Shown in pieces: positions 38,103 through 47,347 of a stretch of DNA of 64,000 nt. The translations under genes and the position numbers were made by a program. The notes beneath the pieces are model-generated. The model had not been told where the DNA came from and made no database searches. It was given only the letters and a program-made list of their open reading frames with translations. Numbering within the stretch: position 1 is the stretch's first letter; each line of letters starts with the position of its first letter. This DNA comes from Bacteroidota bacterium (lineage in GTDB: Bacteria > Bacteroidota > Bacteroidia > Flavobacteriales > Flavobacteriaceae), in NCBI GenBank assembly GCA_029557895.1, contig JAKQHT010000020.1, forward strand, positions 186,001 through 250,000. Direction: 5' to 3'.

Positions 38103-38840
38103 ATGTTCAGGCATCAAGGTAAAAATAGAACCTACAAGCATAATTTGCAGATTGCAACCACGTTGTCATTTGTTGCCGGCATTGTAAACGTTACGGGGGT
38201 TTTGGCAATACAGCAACTTACCACCAATGTTACGGGACATTTTGCGCTGTTTATTTATGATGTGTTCAATTTTGAGTTTTTTCAGGGCGTCGTTTATTTG
38301 CTTTATATCGTTTCGTTCCTTTTGGGCGCTGTTGTTTCCGGAATTTTGATAGAACTTGCCACCGCTTCAAAAAAGCTGAATGTCTTTATAATGCCAACCG
38401 TTTTGGAAGCAAGCGTGCTTATCGTGGTGGCTGTTTTGCACAACGTATCTCTGCTCAAATCATCAAACGTTATTGCCTGCCTGCTTCTATTTGCCATGGG
38501 TTTACAAAACTCGTTTGTGACCAAAATATCCAATACTATTGTGAGAACCACGCACTTAACAGGGTTATTTACCGATTTGGGGATTGAACTCTCGCAACTG
38601 TTATTTGTAAGCCAAGCACCTTACCGAAAGCTGATAAAATCGACCATAAAATTACGCCTGTATATCATTAGTTTCTTTTTTGCCGGCGGTATCATTGGCG
38701 GCGTGCTTTACTCATACATAAAACTCAATACGTTGCTGTTTCCTGCATTTATTTTATTAATCGGGTTGATTTTTGACCACTTGAGATTTAGAATGATTAT
38801 GATGCGTAGGAAATACAGACATCAAAAAAATGGAGCTTAA
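38103..38840 (+). CDS. DUF1275 (YoaK) family membrane protein
   Basis: A 245-residue protein with about six membrane segments and the DUF1275 signature AGIVNVTGVLAIQQLTTNVTGH near the N-terminus and FAMGLQNSFVTKISNTIVRTTHLTG in the middle. The family is widespread and has no established function. It starts two bases after the glycosyltransferase stop, so they are co-translated. Confidence 0.88.
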   Translation: MFRHQGKNRTYKHNLQIATTLSFVAGIVNVTGVLAIQQLTTNVTGHFALFIYDVFNFEFFQGVVYLLYIVSFLLGAVVSGILIELATASKKLNVFIMPTVLEASVLIVVAVLHNVSLLKSSNVIACLLLFAMGLQNSFVTKISNTIVRTTHLTGLFTDLGIELSQLLFVSQAPYRKLIKSTIKLRLYIISFFFAGGIIGGVLYSYIKLNTLLFPAFILLIGLIFDHLRFRMIMMRRKYRHQKNGA

Positions 38841-39076
38841 ATACCGGTTGAGATTGTATTATTGAATCCTGAACTATGCAAATAAGCATATTGGTTTACA
38901 AAATTTTAGTTTAGAATCACACCACAGCACTATTACAAACATATTTGCCTGATTATCATTTTTTTCCTGACAGAGCACGGAGTCAAAGATATTCAGCACT
39001 CCGTAGTTGGCGAAGTCAATCCTTTTGTATATCAATTCCAAAAATTAATTCCAAGATTTCCATTTTCACGGAAAAA

Positions 39077-39901
39077 TCAGTTAAAACTCCACCCCTTATA
39101 ATCGCTCATAGCTTCCAGCCTGTTTTCCAATTCATCTTCCAATTCGGGAAAAAAGTCAATGCCGGTAAGTGCTTCAATTTCATCAACCGAAACTACAAAT
39201 TTGTACAAGGGTTGGTTTGAATTTTCGTGCGGCATCAAAAAGGCTATCATTCTTATAGTGCCATTATCGTTGTCCAAAATGATTTTATAAAACTGGTTGG
39301 GCACTGCCACATGCTCATCGCCTATTGTTTGCATATCGCCCTTTAAAACGCCGCCAGTTACCACAAAAACACCGTCATATTTGTTTGCCCAATACCGTAC
39401 TTTTTGCTCAAGGGTATTCCAGATTCCGGCGTTGAAATCGCTCTTTTGCGGACTTATGTTACTGGTCAAAAACGTTTCATCATAGGCTTCTTTGCTATAT
39501 CTTCTGTCGCCTGCCGGACACAAATGGCCACGGTCAAATCCCGAATTTTTATAATTGCGCCAGTGTGCCGCACCGGTTTTTACGGCTTTGTCGATTTCAA
39601 AAAGAGGACGTTCAAAATTGGTGCTTGACAGATGTGCCTTTTTGAGTTCGTAAGCTACCCATTCGGCTTGTTCGTGCGCTTCACTGTACGACAAAGAATA
39701 ACCGTGATGATGTACGACCTGACCGGTTGTACTCGTAGGCAAAAAAAAATCGTTAGTCCCCGATTTTGGTGTTTTGCCTTGTGTTACGGCCGATTGATGT
39801 TCTTTTTCTTCTAAATAATACTCATACCCATAAATACCGAACAACAAAACAATGGCGACAATGGTATATATTTTCTTGTTCTTCAAACTATTCAAAAACA
39901 A
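39077..39901 (-). CDS. DNA/RNA non-specific endonuclease, membrane anchored
   Basis: A 274-residue NUC1-type nuclease. One N-terminal membrane segment (about 10-27) anchors it with the catalytic domain outside the cytoplasm. The active-site DRGHLCPAGD holds the general base His126 and Asn158 in SDFNAGIWNTLE binds the magnesium ion. No ATG precedes the domain; TTG 39901 (or TTG 39895) starts it, and both overlap the end of pafA by 14 or 8 bases. Coupled translation with pafA suggests the pair releases phosphate from nucleic acid outside the cell. Confidence 0.85.
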   Translation of the reverse strand: MFLNSLKNKKIYTIVAIVLLFGIYGYEYYLEEKEHQSAVTQGKTPKSGTNDFFLPTSTTGQVVHHHGYSLSYSEAHEQAEWVAYELKKAHLSSTNFERPLFEIDKAVKTGAAHWRNYKNSGFDRGHLCPAGDRRYSKEAYDETFLTSNISPQKSDFNAGIWNTLEQKVRYWANKYDGVFVVTGGVLKGDMQTIGDEHVAVPNQFYKIILDNDNGTIRMIAFLMPHENSNQPLYKFVVSVDEIEALTGIDFFPELEDELENRLEAMSDYKGWSFN

Positions 39902-41543
39902 ATTCTAATGGTTGACCCGTTGCGCCGCTCGGAAAACCAATGCCCAAAAGTGCCGATATGGTTGGCGCTATATCGGGAATTACCGTTTTTTGAAAGGTAT
40001 GTCCGTGCTTGATGCCTTTACCAAACAACAATAATGGCACGTGGGTATCATAATTAAATGCCGAACCGTGCGTTGAGCCGGTTTTACTGTATGAAATGGT
40101 TGCCGATTCCAAAACATATGCAATATCACCCGAACGTTTTTGGTTATAACCCATTTGCAATAACGATTCTACGCCGCTTGTATGCATGGAACCTTTGAGT
40201 TCGGCAGAAATGTATACTTTATCGACACCTTTGTAAGCAATGATATAATCTGCTATATCTTGCTGGACATCAATAATTTTCAAGTTTTTATCTAAAATTT
40301 TTTTTCGGTTTAAAAACACCTGAAAGTTGGACACGTTTTCAATAATACCTGAATCCTCACCATATTTTTCCGCAACATAAGAATTTAAATCTTCCCTGAA
40401 TTTTTTACTCTCAAAATATCCTGAAGGAATTTTCAAACTGCTCAAATATGCCGGAACCTCAACGGCGGCGTGGTCGGCGGTTAAAAATACGGTGTATTGG
40501 TTTTTGCCCACATTGGCATCGAGGTAATTAAACAAACGTTCCAGTTCTTTATCCAAACGAATGTAGGTATCCTGAATTTCTTTTGAATTGACACCAAAAT
40601 TATGACCCACATAATCGGTTGAGGAATAACTAACCGTGAGCACATCTGTAAACATATCTTTACCAAGCTGTTCGCCTTCTATGGCTGCAATGGCAAAATC
40701 TGTTGTCATATTATTACCGTATGCCGTTGCTTTTAAAATATCATAATTGCCGCTATCATTTTTGAGCGTAGCCAAATCATATGGGAAGGTTGCGGTTTCT
40801 TTTCCTTTAAATCCGCCTTCAAAGGTGTTCAAATCGCTGCCGCTTTCGGTGTAAGTTGCTATATCATAATAGGTATCCCATACTTTCAAATAGCTGTCAA
40901 CAGACCTTTTATTGTTAAAATCGTTAACCCATTTTGGCAATTCGTCCATATAAAACGAACTCGAAATCCAGTTGCCTTCGTCTTTGCCATGAAACCAATA
41001 TGCCGCATTTGCCGTATGTCCTGCAGGAAGTATGGCGCCTCTGTCTTTTAAGGCAATACCTATGGTTTTGCCCCGCAATTGTGTGAACAGTCGGTTTTCA
41101 TCGGCAAATGTGGTGGTGCGCATTCTGTGAGGCGACATTTGCCCGGCTTTATGTGTCGTGCCCACAGATTGTACGGTGGTATCACCAGCACAATACACCA
41201 TTTTGTTTAAGTCCCGGTCATACCAATCATTAGCAATGATGCCGTGATATTTGGGCGTTGTGCCGGTATAGACCGATGCATGCCCCGGAGCCGTGTAAGT
41301 AGGCACATAATTGTAGTGGTGGTTACGGCAGTCAAATCCTTCATTCATCATGCGTTTAAAGCCGCCTTCGCCGTATTTGGCGTAAAAACGGGCCAAATAA
41401 TCGTAACGCATTTGGTCAACAACAATGCCCACAACAAGTTTGGGGCGTGTGGCTTCTTCTTTATTTTTTAAATGATTGGTTTTTTGTGAAAAGCCTGCAA
41501 AAGCAATGCATAAAGCTATGGCACAAATAATTGGATTTTTCAT
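39888..41543 (-). CDS. pafA: PafA-type alkaline phosphatase
   Basis: A 551-residue periplasmic phosphomonoesterase of the alkaline-phosphatase superfamily. It has a signal peptide (about 1-19). Metal and catalytic residues match PafA: Asp43 in VVDQMRYD, nucleophile Thr84 in TYTAPGH, Asn105 in ANDWYD, the later DYVGHNFG, TADHAA and the terminal THVPLLLFGKG. PafA cleaves a wide range of phosphate esters and is not blocked by phosphate in characterised flavobacteria. The downstream nuclease gene overlaps it. ATG 41543. Confidence 0.92.
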   Translation of the reverse strand: MKNPIICAIALCIAFAGFSQKTNHLKNKEEATRPKLVVGIVVDQMRYDYLARFYAKYGEGGFKRMMNEGFDCRNHHYNYVPTYTAPGHASVYTGTTPKYHGIIANDWYDRDLNKMVYCAGDTTVQSVGTTHKAGQMSPHRMRTTTFADENRLFTQLRGKTIGIALKDRGAILPAGHTANAAYWFHGKDEGNWISSSFYMDELPKWVNDFNNKRSVDSYLKVWDTYYDIATYTESGSDLNTFEGGFKGKETATFPYDLATLKNDSGNYDILKATAYGNNMTTDFAIAAIEGEQLGKDMFTDVLTVSYSSTDYVGHNFGVNSKEIQDTYIRLDKELERLFNYLDANVGKNQYTVFLTADHAAVEVPAYLSSLKIPSGYFESKKFREDLNSYVAEKYGEDSGIIENVSNFQVFLNRKKILDKNLKIIDVQQDIADYIIAYKGVDKVYISAELKGSMHTSGVESLLQMGYNQKRSGDIAYVLESATISYSKTGSTHGSAFNYDTHVPLLLFGKGIKHGHTFQKTVIPDIAPTISALLGIGFPSGATGQPLEFVFE

Positions 41544-41884
41544 CGATGTAAGAATTTATAAGATGTTCAAAAATACAGATTTTAATTTAGAGTAATAAGT
41601 CTCGGTTTTATGGAAATCGATGCAGTAACATGTTTTTTTGTTTTAAAAACACCAAACTTGTAGCTTCCAAAGGGATACTAATTTGAACCGAATATGAAAT
41701 CCAGTGAACATAAAAATGAAATGGTTGGGATTTGACTTGAATCTTGGGCCGGGACAAAGTGCAATTGTCAAAAATCATTACAAACGGCGTTATTAATAAT
41801 GTGCCACGGTTTACCACAAATTTTATCACAATAAAATTAACCATGCTCTCAAGATTTTTTTACCTTAGCGTTTCAAACAAAGCT
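41544..41884. other. Divergent intergenic region between pafA and mlaE (341 bases)
   Basis: It contains the pafA promoter box at 41568-41575 and an ill-defined upstream region of mlaE; TACCTTAG near 41866 is the only weak -7 candidate for mlaE. I see no gene, RNA or repeat. In-frame extensions upstream of mlaE lack family similarity. Confidence 0.45.
41568..41575 (-). promoter_or_regulatory. Candidate -7 box of the pafA-nuclease operon
   Basis: Minus-strand TATTTTTG, an exact TAnnTTTG, 24 bases before ATG 41543, giving a short leader of about 20 bases. The upstream -33 side has no clear TTG. Confidence 0.45.
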
Positions 41885-42622
41885 ATGTCATATCTTCATA
41901 ATATCGGCACTTACTTTTTGATGATCAAGGAAATGTTCCACAATCCTACCAAGTGGTCTGTGATGCGCGGGCTGATCTTGAAGGATATCGACGACCTGAT
42001 CATTGGTTCGTTGGGCATTGTGGCGTTTATTTCGTTTTTTGTGGGAGGCGTTGTGACGATACAGACCGCACTGAATATCAACAATCCATTGATCCCGAAA
42101 TACCTTGTAGGGTTTGCGACTCGGCAATCGGTAATCCTGGAGTTTGCGCCCACGTTTATTTCTATCATCGCTGCAGGAAAAGTCGGTTCGTTCATAACCT
42201 CAAGTATCGGTACCATGCGGGTAACAGAACAAATTGATGCTTTGGAAGTCATGGGCATCAACGCCATCAATTATCTGGTATTTCCGAAGTTCATTGCCCT
42301 GATGCTTTATCCGTTTGTAATTTCCATATCGATGTTTTTGGGGATATTAGGCGGAATGGCAGCTTGTGTGTATGGTGGTTTTAGTTCTTTGGACGATTAT
42401 ATAACAGGAGTTCAAATGGACTTTACGCCATTTCATATGACGTATGCCTTTATCAAGACATTTGTGTTCGCATTCCTGTTGGCCACCATTCCGTCGTATT
42501 ATGGTTACTATATGAAAGGCGGTGCGCTCGAAGTGGGAAAAGCCAGTACGACATCTTTTGTCTGGACCAGCGTGATGATCATACTCTGTAATTATATATT
42601 GACCCAAATGCTACTTGCCTGA
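41885..42622 (+). CDS. mlaE: MlaE family ABC transporter permease
   Basis: A 245-residue inner-membrane permease with the MlaE hallmarks LILKDIDDLIIGSLGIVAF, FVGGVVTIQTALN, GKVGSFITSSIGTMRVTEQ and VFPKFIALMLYPF. With MlaF it forms the Mla phospholipid transporter core that keeps the outer membrane asymmetric. I start at ATG 41885 (MSYLHNIGTYFLMIKEMFHNPTKW); upstream frame to 41744 is unlikely. Its TGA overlaps the mlaF ATG by one base. No mlaD, mlaC or mlaB is adjacent. Confidence 0.9.
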   Translation: MSYLHNIGTYFLMIKEMFHNPTKWSVMRGLILKDIDDLIIGSLGIVAFISFFVGGVVTIQTALNINNPLIPKYLVGFATRQSVILEFAPTFISIIAAGKVGSFITSSIGTMRVTEQIDALEVMGINAINYLVFPKFIALMLYPFVISISMFLGILGGMAACVYGGFSSLDDYITGVQMDFTPFHMTYAFIKTFVFAFLLATIPSYYGYYMKGGALEVGKASTTSFVWTSVMIILCNYILTQMLLA

Positions 42623-43389
42623 TGATCGAAGTAAATGACATACACAAATCTTTCGGCGAAAACGAAATCCTCAAAGGCATCAGCACGGTTTTTGACAAAG
42701 GGAAAACCAACCTCATCATTGGCCAGAGCGGTTCGGGAAAAACGGTTTTTCTAAAATGCCTGTTAGGCCTTTTTGTACCCGAACAAGGCACCATTTCTTA
42801 TGACGGCCAGGTGTATTCCGAACTGTCAAAAGATGAACGGAGCGACCTCCGGGCACAGATGGGCATGGTGTTCCAAGGCAGTGCCTTGTTTGACTCGATG
42901 ACCATTGCAGAGAATGTCATGTTCCCATTGCGGATGTTTACCAAGTTGAGCAAAGGCGAAATGCAAGACCGAGTGGATTTTGTACTTCACAGGGTCAATC
43001 TGGCCAATGCGGGCAACAAATTGCCAAGCGAAGCTTCTGGCGGGATGCAAAAGCGTGTGGCGATAGCCCGTGCCATCGTCAATAAGCCCAAATATCTTTT
43101 TTGCGACGAACCCAACTCCGGTCTGGACCCAAATACAGCGACTGTTATCGATAACCTTATCCAGGAAATAACCGAAGAATACAACATAACGACCGTAATC
43201 AATACGCACGATATGAATTCGGTAATGGAAATAGGACAAAAAATCATTTTCCTAAAAAACGGTTTCAAAGAATGGGAAGGATCCAACAAGACCATTTTCA
43301 AGACCGATAATGAAGCCGTGACAAACTTTGTCTATTCTTCGGAGCTGTTCAAACGGGTGCGCAAAATGTATATTGAAGAAGACATTTAG
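42622..43389 (+). CDS. mlaF: MlaF family ABC transporter ATP-binding protein
   Basis: A 255-residue ABC ATPase with Walker A GQSGSGKT (34-41), signature SGGMQKRVAIARA, Walker B YLFCDEPNSGLDP and the switch His in NTHDMNSVME. It pairs with the MlaE permease encoded just upstream by a one-base overlap. Its stop is three bases from the convergent DUF389 stop, so there is no room for a terminator. Confidence 0.9.
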   Translation: MIEVNDIHKSFGENEILKGISTVFDKGKTNLIIGQSGSGKTVFLKCLLGLFVPEQGTISYDGQVYSELSKDERSDLRAQMGMVFQGSALFDSMTIAENVMFPLRMFTKLSKGEMQDRVDFVLHRVNLANAGNKLPSEASGGMQKRVAIARAIVNKPKYLFCDEPNSGLDPNTATVIDNLIQEITEEYNITTVINTHDMNSVMEIGQKIIFLKNGFKEWEGSNKTIFKTDNEAVTNFVYSSELFKRVRKMYIEEDI

Positions 43390-43392
43390 GCG

Positions 43393-44874
43393 TTAAGGTA
43401 AGCGAACCACCTTCAAAGTATCAAGACTGTATTTGTGCTTGAGCCATCGCTCGAGCTTGTCCCTTTCCTTTTGTATATTCCCGTTCCCAATTTTGGAGTT
43501 GTCCCACTTTACGGTAAAAACCGGAATGGTATCTATTTTTGAAAAATTGGATGTTATAACACTCGAATAGGAAAGTTGGGTAATATTTTCATAATTGATT
43601 TTCACCTCTTTGGTCAATTGCTCAAAAGGGATTTGCAACGCCTCGTATTTTGAGAGCCTTTTTACCCTTTCTTCCAAAAATTTTATTTTTTCTGCCTGCG
43701 ACAAAAGGTCCAACGAATCACGATAATGGATCTGCTCCATATATTTGAGGTTGTCCAAGTTTTTTGATCGGTTTTGGTTAAATATCAATTTACTGCCTTT
43801 CAATGCTGCATAAGCTTTATCATTCATCCGGTCTTTTAAAAGCGAAATCGCTTCATCCGGAATATTATCAAGTCCAAAGCTATTGATGGTCAGCGTAGAA
43901 GGCTCATTACCCACATTGGAATACTCGATAGAGACATTCCTTTTGATGAGCTCGGCATGGGGGAGTGCCTCAAGTTCTCTGTCGATGAACATTTTGGCAG
44001 CAATTTCAAACTTGCTTTCTTTCCACACATCAATGAAGGTAAAAAAGGCCGGAACCATTACCACAATGGCCAGTGTGGTAGCCAATTGCGCAATACGTTT
44101 CCGCTTTTTGGAATTGGCATAAACAAACATGGGAAAGCCCAATATCTTTATCACAATAAACGTTGCCAAAGCGATAAAAATCGTGTTGATGATAAAGAGA
44201 TACAATGCACTGAAAAAATAGTCAAAGTTGCCTTGCGAAAGTCCATACCCCGCAGTACAAAGTGGCGGCATCAACGCTGTTGCGATAGCAACGCCAAAAA
44301 TTACCGAGGCTATGGTACCGCGCTTTGTCCTTGCGATAATGAGTGCCAGGCCGCCAAAAAAGGCAATAAGCACATCGCGTATGTCGGGCTTCACACGACC
44401 GAGCAGTTCCGAGGTGTCCTGGCTCAACGGAAATAGATAAAAAAACAGAAAGGCTGTGACCAAGCTCAAAAAAATCATCACGCCAAAATTGATCATGGAC
44501 TTCCTCAAGGTATCGATATCGTTGATGGCTACCGATAGTCCTATTCCAAGGATTGGGCCCATAAGCGGCGAAATCAACATGGCACCGATCACTACGGCAG
44601 TCGAGTTGGCATTGAGCCCAACCGATGCCACAAAGACTGAACAAATCAGGATCCATGCCGTTGCGCCCTTGAACGGTATATCTGCCTTAATAGCGGTTAA
44701 AGTAGCTTCTCGGTCGGTATCTTCCCTGAAATCGAGAAGTTCTTTTACAAATTTTTTAATGCTAACCCATAAACCTTGTGCATCTTTTCGCACAACATCT
44801 TTTGATTGCTCTATGGTTGCGCCTTTGTCCTTTTCTTCGTTAATATCGATTTTGCTCTCTTGTGATTTATCCAT
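43393..44874 (-). CDS. DUF389 family membrane protein
   Basis: A 493-residue protein (from ATG 44874) with an N-terminal cytosolic stretch, about six membrane segments, and the DUF389 core NANSTAVVIGAMLISPLMGPILGIG and AFFGGLALIIARTKRGTI. A long C-terminal region of about 230 residues follows, with a coiled coil. The family's role is unknown. GTG 44883 is possible but ATG is preferred. Its start lies within the end of the mannose-1-phosphate guanylyltransferase gene (8-base overlap). Confidence 0.85.
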   Translation of the reverse strand: MDKSQESKIDINEEKDKGATIEQSKDVVRKDAQGLWVSIKKFVKELLDFREDTDREATLTAIKADIPFKGATAWILICSVFVASVGLNANSTAVVIGAMLISPLMGPILGIGLSVAINDIDTLRKSMINFGVMIFLSLVTAFLFFYLFPLSQDTSELLGRVKPDIRDVLIAFFGGLALIIARTKRGTIASVIFGVAIATALMPPLCTAGYGLSQGNFDYFFSALYLFIINTIFIALATFIVIKILGFPMFVYANSKKRKRIAQLATTLAIVVMVPAFFTFIDVWKESKFEIAAKMFIDRELEALPHAELIKRNVSIEYSNVGNEPSTLTINSFGLDNIPDEAISLLKDRMNDKAYAALKGSKLIFNQNRSKNLDNLKYMEQIHYRDSLDLLSQAEKIKFLEERVKRLSKYEALQIPFEQLTKEVKINYENITQLSYSSVITSNFSKIDTIPVFTVKWDNSKIGNGNIQKERDKLERWLKHKYSLDTLKVVRLP

Positions 44875-45949
44875 AATGTTCACCGAACTTTTCCTTTACT
44901 TTTTGCAGCACTTTCTTGATGTCTTGTTCTTTTTCTTTTGGAAAGATAAGCAAAACCTCATTTTTATCAACAATAATGTAATCTTTAAGGCCGTCTATTA
45001 CCACGATTTTGTCACTATTAGTCCGTACCAGATTGCCCGGGGCATCTATGGCCAGGGTGCGTGCGTTAACCACGGCATTGTCTTCAGCATCTTTATCGAG
45101 CTTGTCGTACAAGCTTCCCCAAGTACCAAGGTCGTTCCAATCAAAAGTTGCGGGGATTACGTACACGTTTTTTGAACTTTCCATTATGGCGTAGTCCACA
45201 GAAATATTTTCGGCTTTTGGGTATTGTTCTGCGATAAACGCAGTTTCATCGGACGTATTATACGCTGAAATTCCCGATTGAAACAAGGCGAACAATTCCG
45301 GCTGGTTCTTTTGAAATGCCTTAATCACGCTCTTGGCGCTCCACATAAAGATTCCGGCATTCCAAAGAAAGTTACCTTGCTCTATAAAACTTTTGGCGGT
45401 GGCATAATCTGGCTTTTCCCTGAATTGTTTTACCGGTTTTATCGCATCGGTCGCTGAATTATCAAACTCAATGTAACCATAGCCCGTATTGGGGAATGTG
45501 GGTTGGATGCCAAGTGTCATCAACGCATCGTTTTGGGAACAAAAATCAAATGCTTGTTGTACGTTTTGTGAAAATGCCGTTTCGTCTTCAATCCAATGGT
45601 CACTGGGCGCAACAATCATCACGGCTTCGGGGTTTTCTTTTTGGATCTTTAGTGCCGCATACAAAATGCACGGTGCGGTATTGCGCATTGCTGGCTCCAA
45701 AACTACCTGGCGACCAGTAACTTCTGTCAATTGTTCAAATACCAAATCTTTATACAATTCATTGGTTAAAATGAATATATTTTCTTTTGGGATAAGCCTC
45801 GACAGCCTATTGAATGTTTTTTGAATAAGCGTATCGCCGGTTCCCAACATATCGTGGAACTGTTTTGGAAACGCCTGGGTGCTCACCGGCCAAAACCGTG
45901 ATCCCACACCACCTGCCATTAATATGGCGTAATAATTTTTCTGTCCCAT
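44867..45949 (-). CDS. Mannose-1-phosphate guanylyltransferase
   Basis: A 360-residue nucleotidyltransferase with the signature AILMAGGVGSRFWPVSTQAFPKQF at the N-terminus, the FVEKP-like FREKPDYATA, the NAGIFMWSA segment and GTWGSLYD. It makes GDP-mannose from mannose-1-phosphate for polysaccharides and glycoproteins. It lacks the C-terminal isomerase domain of ManC-type bifunctional enzymes, matching the mono-functional length. The downstream DUF389 gene overlaps its end. Confidence 0.9.
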   Translation of the reverse strand: MGQKNYYAILMAGGVGSRFWPVSTQAFPKQFHDMLGTGDTLIQKTFNRLSRLIPKENIFILTNELYKDLVFEQLTEVTGRQVVLEPAMRNTAPCILYAALKIQKENPEAVMIVAPSDHWIEDETAFSQNVQQAFDFCSQNDALMTLGIQPTFPNTGYGYIEFDNSATDAIKPVKQFREKPDYATAKSFIEQGNFLWNAGIFMWSAKSVIKAFQKNQPELFALFQSGISAYNTSDETAFIAEQYPKAENISVDYAIMESSKNVYVIPATFDWNDLGTWGSLYDKLDKDAEDNAVVNARTLAIDAPGNLVRTNSDKIVVIDGLKDYIIVDKNEVLLIFPKEKEQDIKKVLQKVKEKFGEHYG

Positions 45950-46025
45950 TGCCTTTAAGACTTTTTCCCCAAAGAGAGGAAACTATTTGATTTAACTTTC
46001 GCTTTGTTTTCGAGAGATTTTAACA

Positions 46026-46643
46026 TTACCCAACTACAGGCAAATCCGTGTTGATAAGGGTCACTTCTGCATTTGGGTTGAACAAATACAACCTGCCAGA
46101 AGCTACCTCAACACCTTCGTACCGCGTCCGGCGTTTTGTGCCTTTCTTAAAAACTCTTCCGTTGTAAAGTTTGAAATGACTTCCAAGAGGCACTTCAAAA
46201 ATATATGTTTTATCATTAGGTTGGTCATATTGTTTTAGTGCCAACGCCAATTTTACATCGGTATCGCTGCTGGCTTTTGGATTTTTAAAATGCTTTGCCA
46301 AAAGGGGCAACAAATCTGACGGGAACACTTCAGGGTTCAAAAATGGCAACATCAAATGCTGAAAGGTTAGCTTCCACTCCATTCCGTGCGGTTTGATGCG
46401 GCATCCTTTGTTTTTATACGCCTCAAAATGTGCTATTTCGTGGATTAAGGTTATCAAAAACCGATAGGGATTCAAATTTGAATTAATCGTAATCTGGTGC
46501 TTTCCATTGGGCAGCGCCCTATAATCACCATGTCGCGATTTGCGTTCGTCCTTGATCTTTACTACCAGATTATCATGTTGTAAAAGTTCTGTGACCCGAG
46601 AAATCGCTGTATGTGGAATATATGCTAGAAGCGTGTTTTGCAT
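46026..46643 (-). CDS. SprT-like domain protein
   Basis: A 205-residue protein with the zinc-peptidase motif HEIAH (His68, Glu69, His72) and the third ligand in KPHGMEWK (His86). It resembles the SprT/Spartan group, which in eukaryotes clears DNA-protein crosslinks. The bacterial role is unproven. The C-terminal half lacks the typical zinc ribbon, its end being a short beta tail. ATG 46643, with an exact -7 box four bases upstream. Confidence 0.8.
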   Translation of the reverse strand: MQNTLLAYIPHTAISRVTELLQHDNLVVKIKDERKSRHGDYRALPNGKHQITINSNLNPYRFLITLIHEIAHFEAYKNKGCRIKPHGMEWKLTFQHLMLPFLNPEVFPSDLLPLLAKHFKNPKASSDTDVKLALALKQYDQPNDKTYIFEVPLGSHFKLYNGRVFKKGTKRRTRYEGVEVASGRLYLFNPNAEVTLINTDLPVVG

Positions 46644-46647
46644 TGTG

Positions 46648-46655
46648 CAAAAATA
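46648..46655 (-). promoter_or_regulatory. Candidate -7 box of the SprT-like gene, four bases before its ATG
   Basis: Minus-strand TATTTTTG then CACA then ATG, almost the same as at rarA (TAATTTTA, CACA, ATG). It would yield a leaderless transcript. No clear -33 element. Confidence 0.45.
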
Positions 46656-46663
46656 CGATATTT

Positions 46664-47347
46664 TTAGGGTGTTGAGTTTGAAACCTGCAATAGTTTTCCG
46701 TTATAATACGCATTGCCATTGAGTGCAAAATCATAAATATAGGCTGCCATCTGCTCTGCACTGGTCGTTGCCCTATATCCAGGGAATGCTTCTGCGAGCA
46801 TCTCGGTCTGTACTGCACCAAGGGCCAAAACATTAAATGAAATGCCGCTGTCTTTATATTCCTCGGCCAAAAGCTCTGTCAATGTTATGACTGCTCCCTT
46901 ACTTGAAGTATAAGCCGAAAGTCCGGCAAACTTCACGCTTCCTTGTACGCCTCCCATCGAGCTGATACTGACCACGTGGCTACCTTTGCAAAAATAAGGC
47001 AATAGTGTTCGGGTCAGTGATGCCAGACCGAATACATTGGCAGCATATACTTTTTCAAAATCTTCACGGGTGGTCGATTCAAATGGTTTGTTGACAAGCA
47101 ACCCTGCATTGTGCACTACTATATCAACTTCGCCCCAAATTTGCGAAACAAAAGTTTTAACGGTTTCAAAATTGCTTTCATCGGTTAGGTCGAAAGGGAT
47201 GGCAACTACATTGGGAAGCTCCAACTGTTGCAAAACAGTCAAATTTCTCGACAGTGCCAGAATGTGGTGGCCAGCTTTGCTGAACAACTTAACGAGTTCA
47301 AGGCCAATTCCCCTGCTCGTTCCGGTAATGACAACTTTTTTACTCAT
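46664..47347 (-). CDS. SDR family NAD(P)-dependent oxidoreductase
   Basis: A 227-residue short-chain dehydrogenase with the cofactor loop GTSRGIG (8-14), NAG in VVHNAGLL, the catalytic Ser in VVSISSMGG and YTSSK (YxxxK). Substrate is not predictable from the motifs. It overlaps the upstream M28 peptidase gene by eight bases, indicating co-translation, with no clear metabolic link. Confidence 0.88.
   Translation of the reverse strand: MSKKVVITGTSRGIGLELVKLFSKAGHHILALSRNLTVLQQLELPNVVAIPFDLTDESNFETVKTFVSQIWGEVDIVVHNAGLLVNKPFESTTREDFEKVYAANVFGLASLTRTLLPYFCKGSHVVSISSMGGVQGSVKFAGLSAYTSSKGAVITLTELLAEEYKDSGISFNVLALGAVQTEMLAEAFPGYRATTSAEQMAAYIYDFALNGNAYYNGKLLQVSNSTP

Noticed and set aside
38977-39004. 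Inverted repeat ACGGAGT/ACTCCGT between the DUF1275 and nuclease genes
   Set aside because: Seven pairs with a 14-base loop and no T-run on either strand; too weak to call a terminator.
44456-45175. Plus-strand open frame of 239 residues
   Set aside because: It is antisense to the DUF389 and mannose-1-phosphate guanylyltransferase genes, and has no domain.
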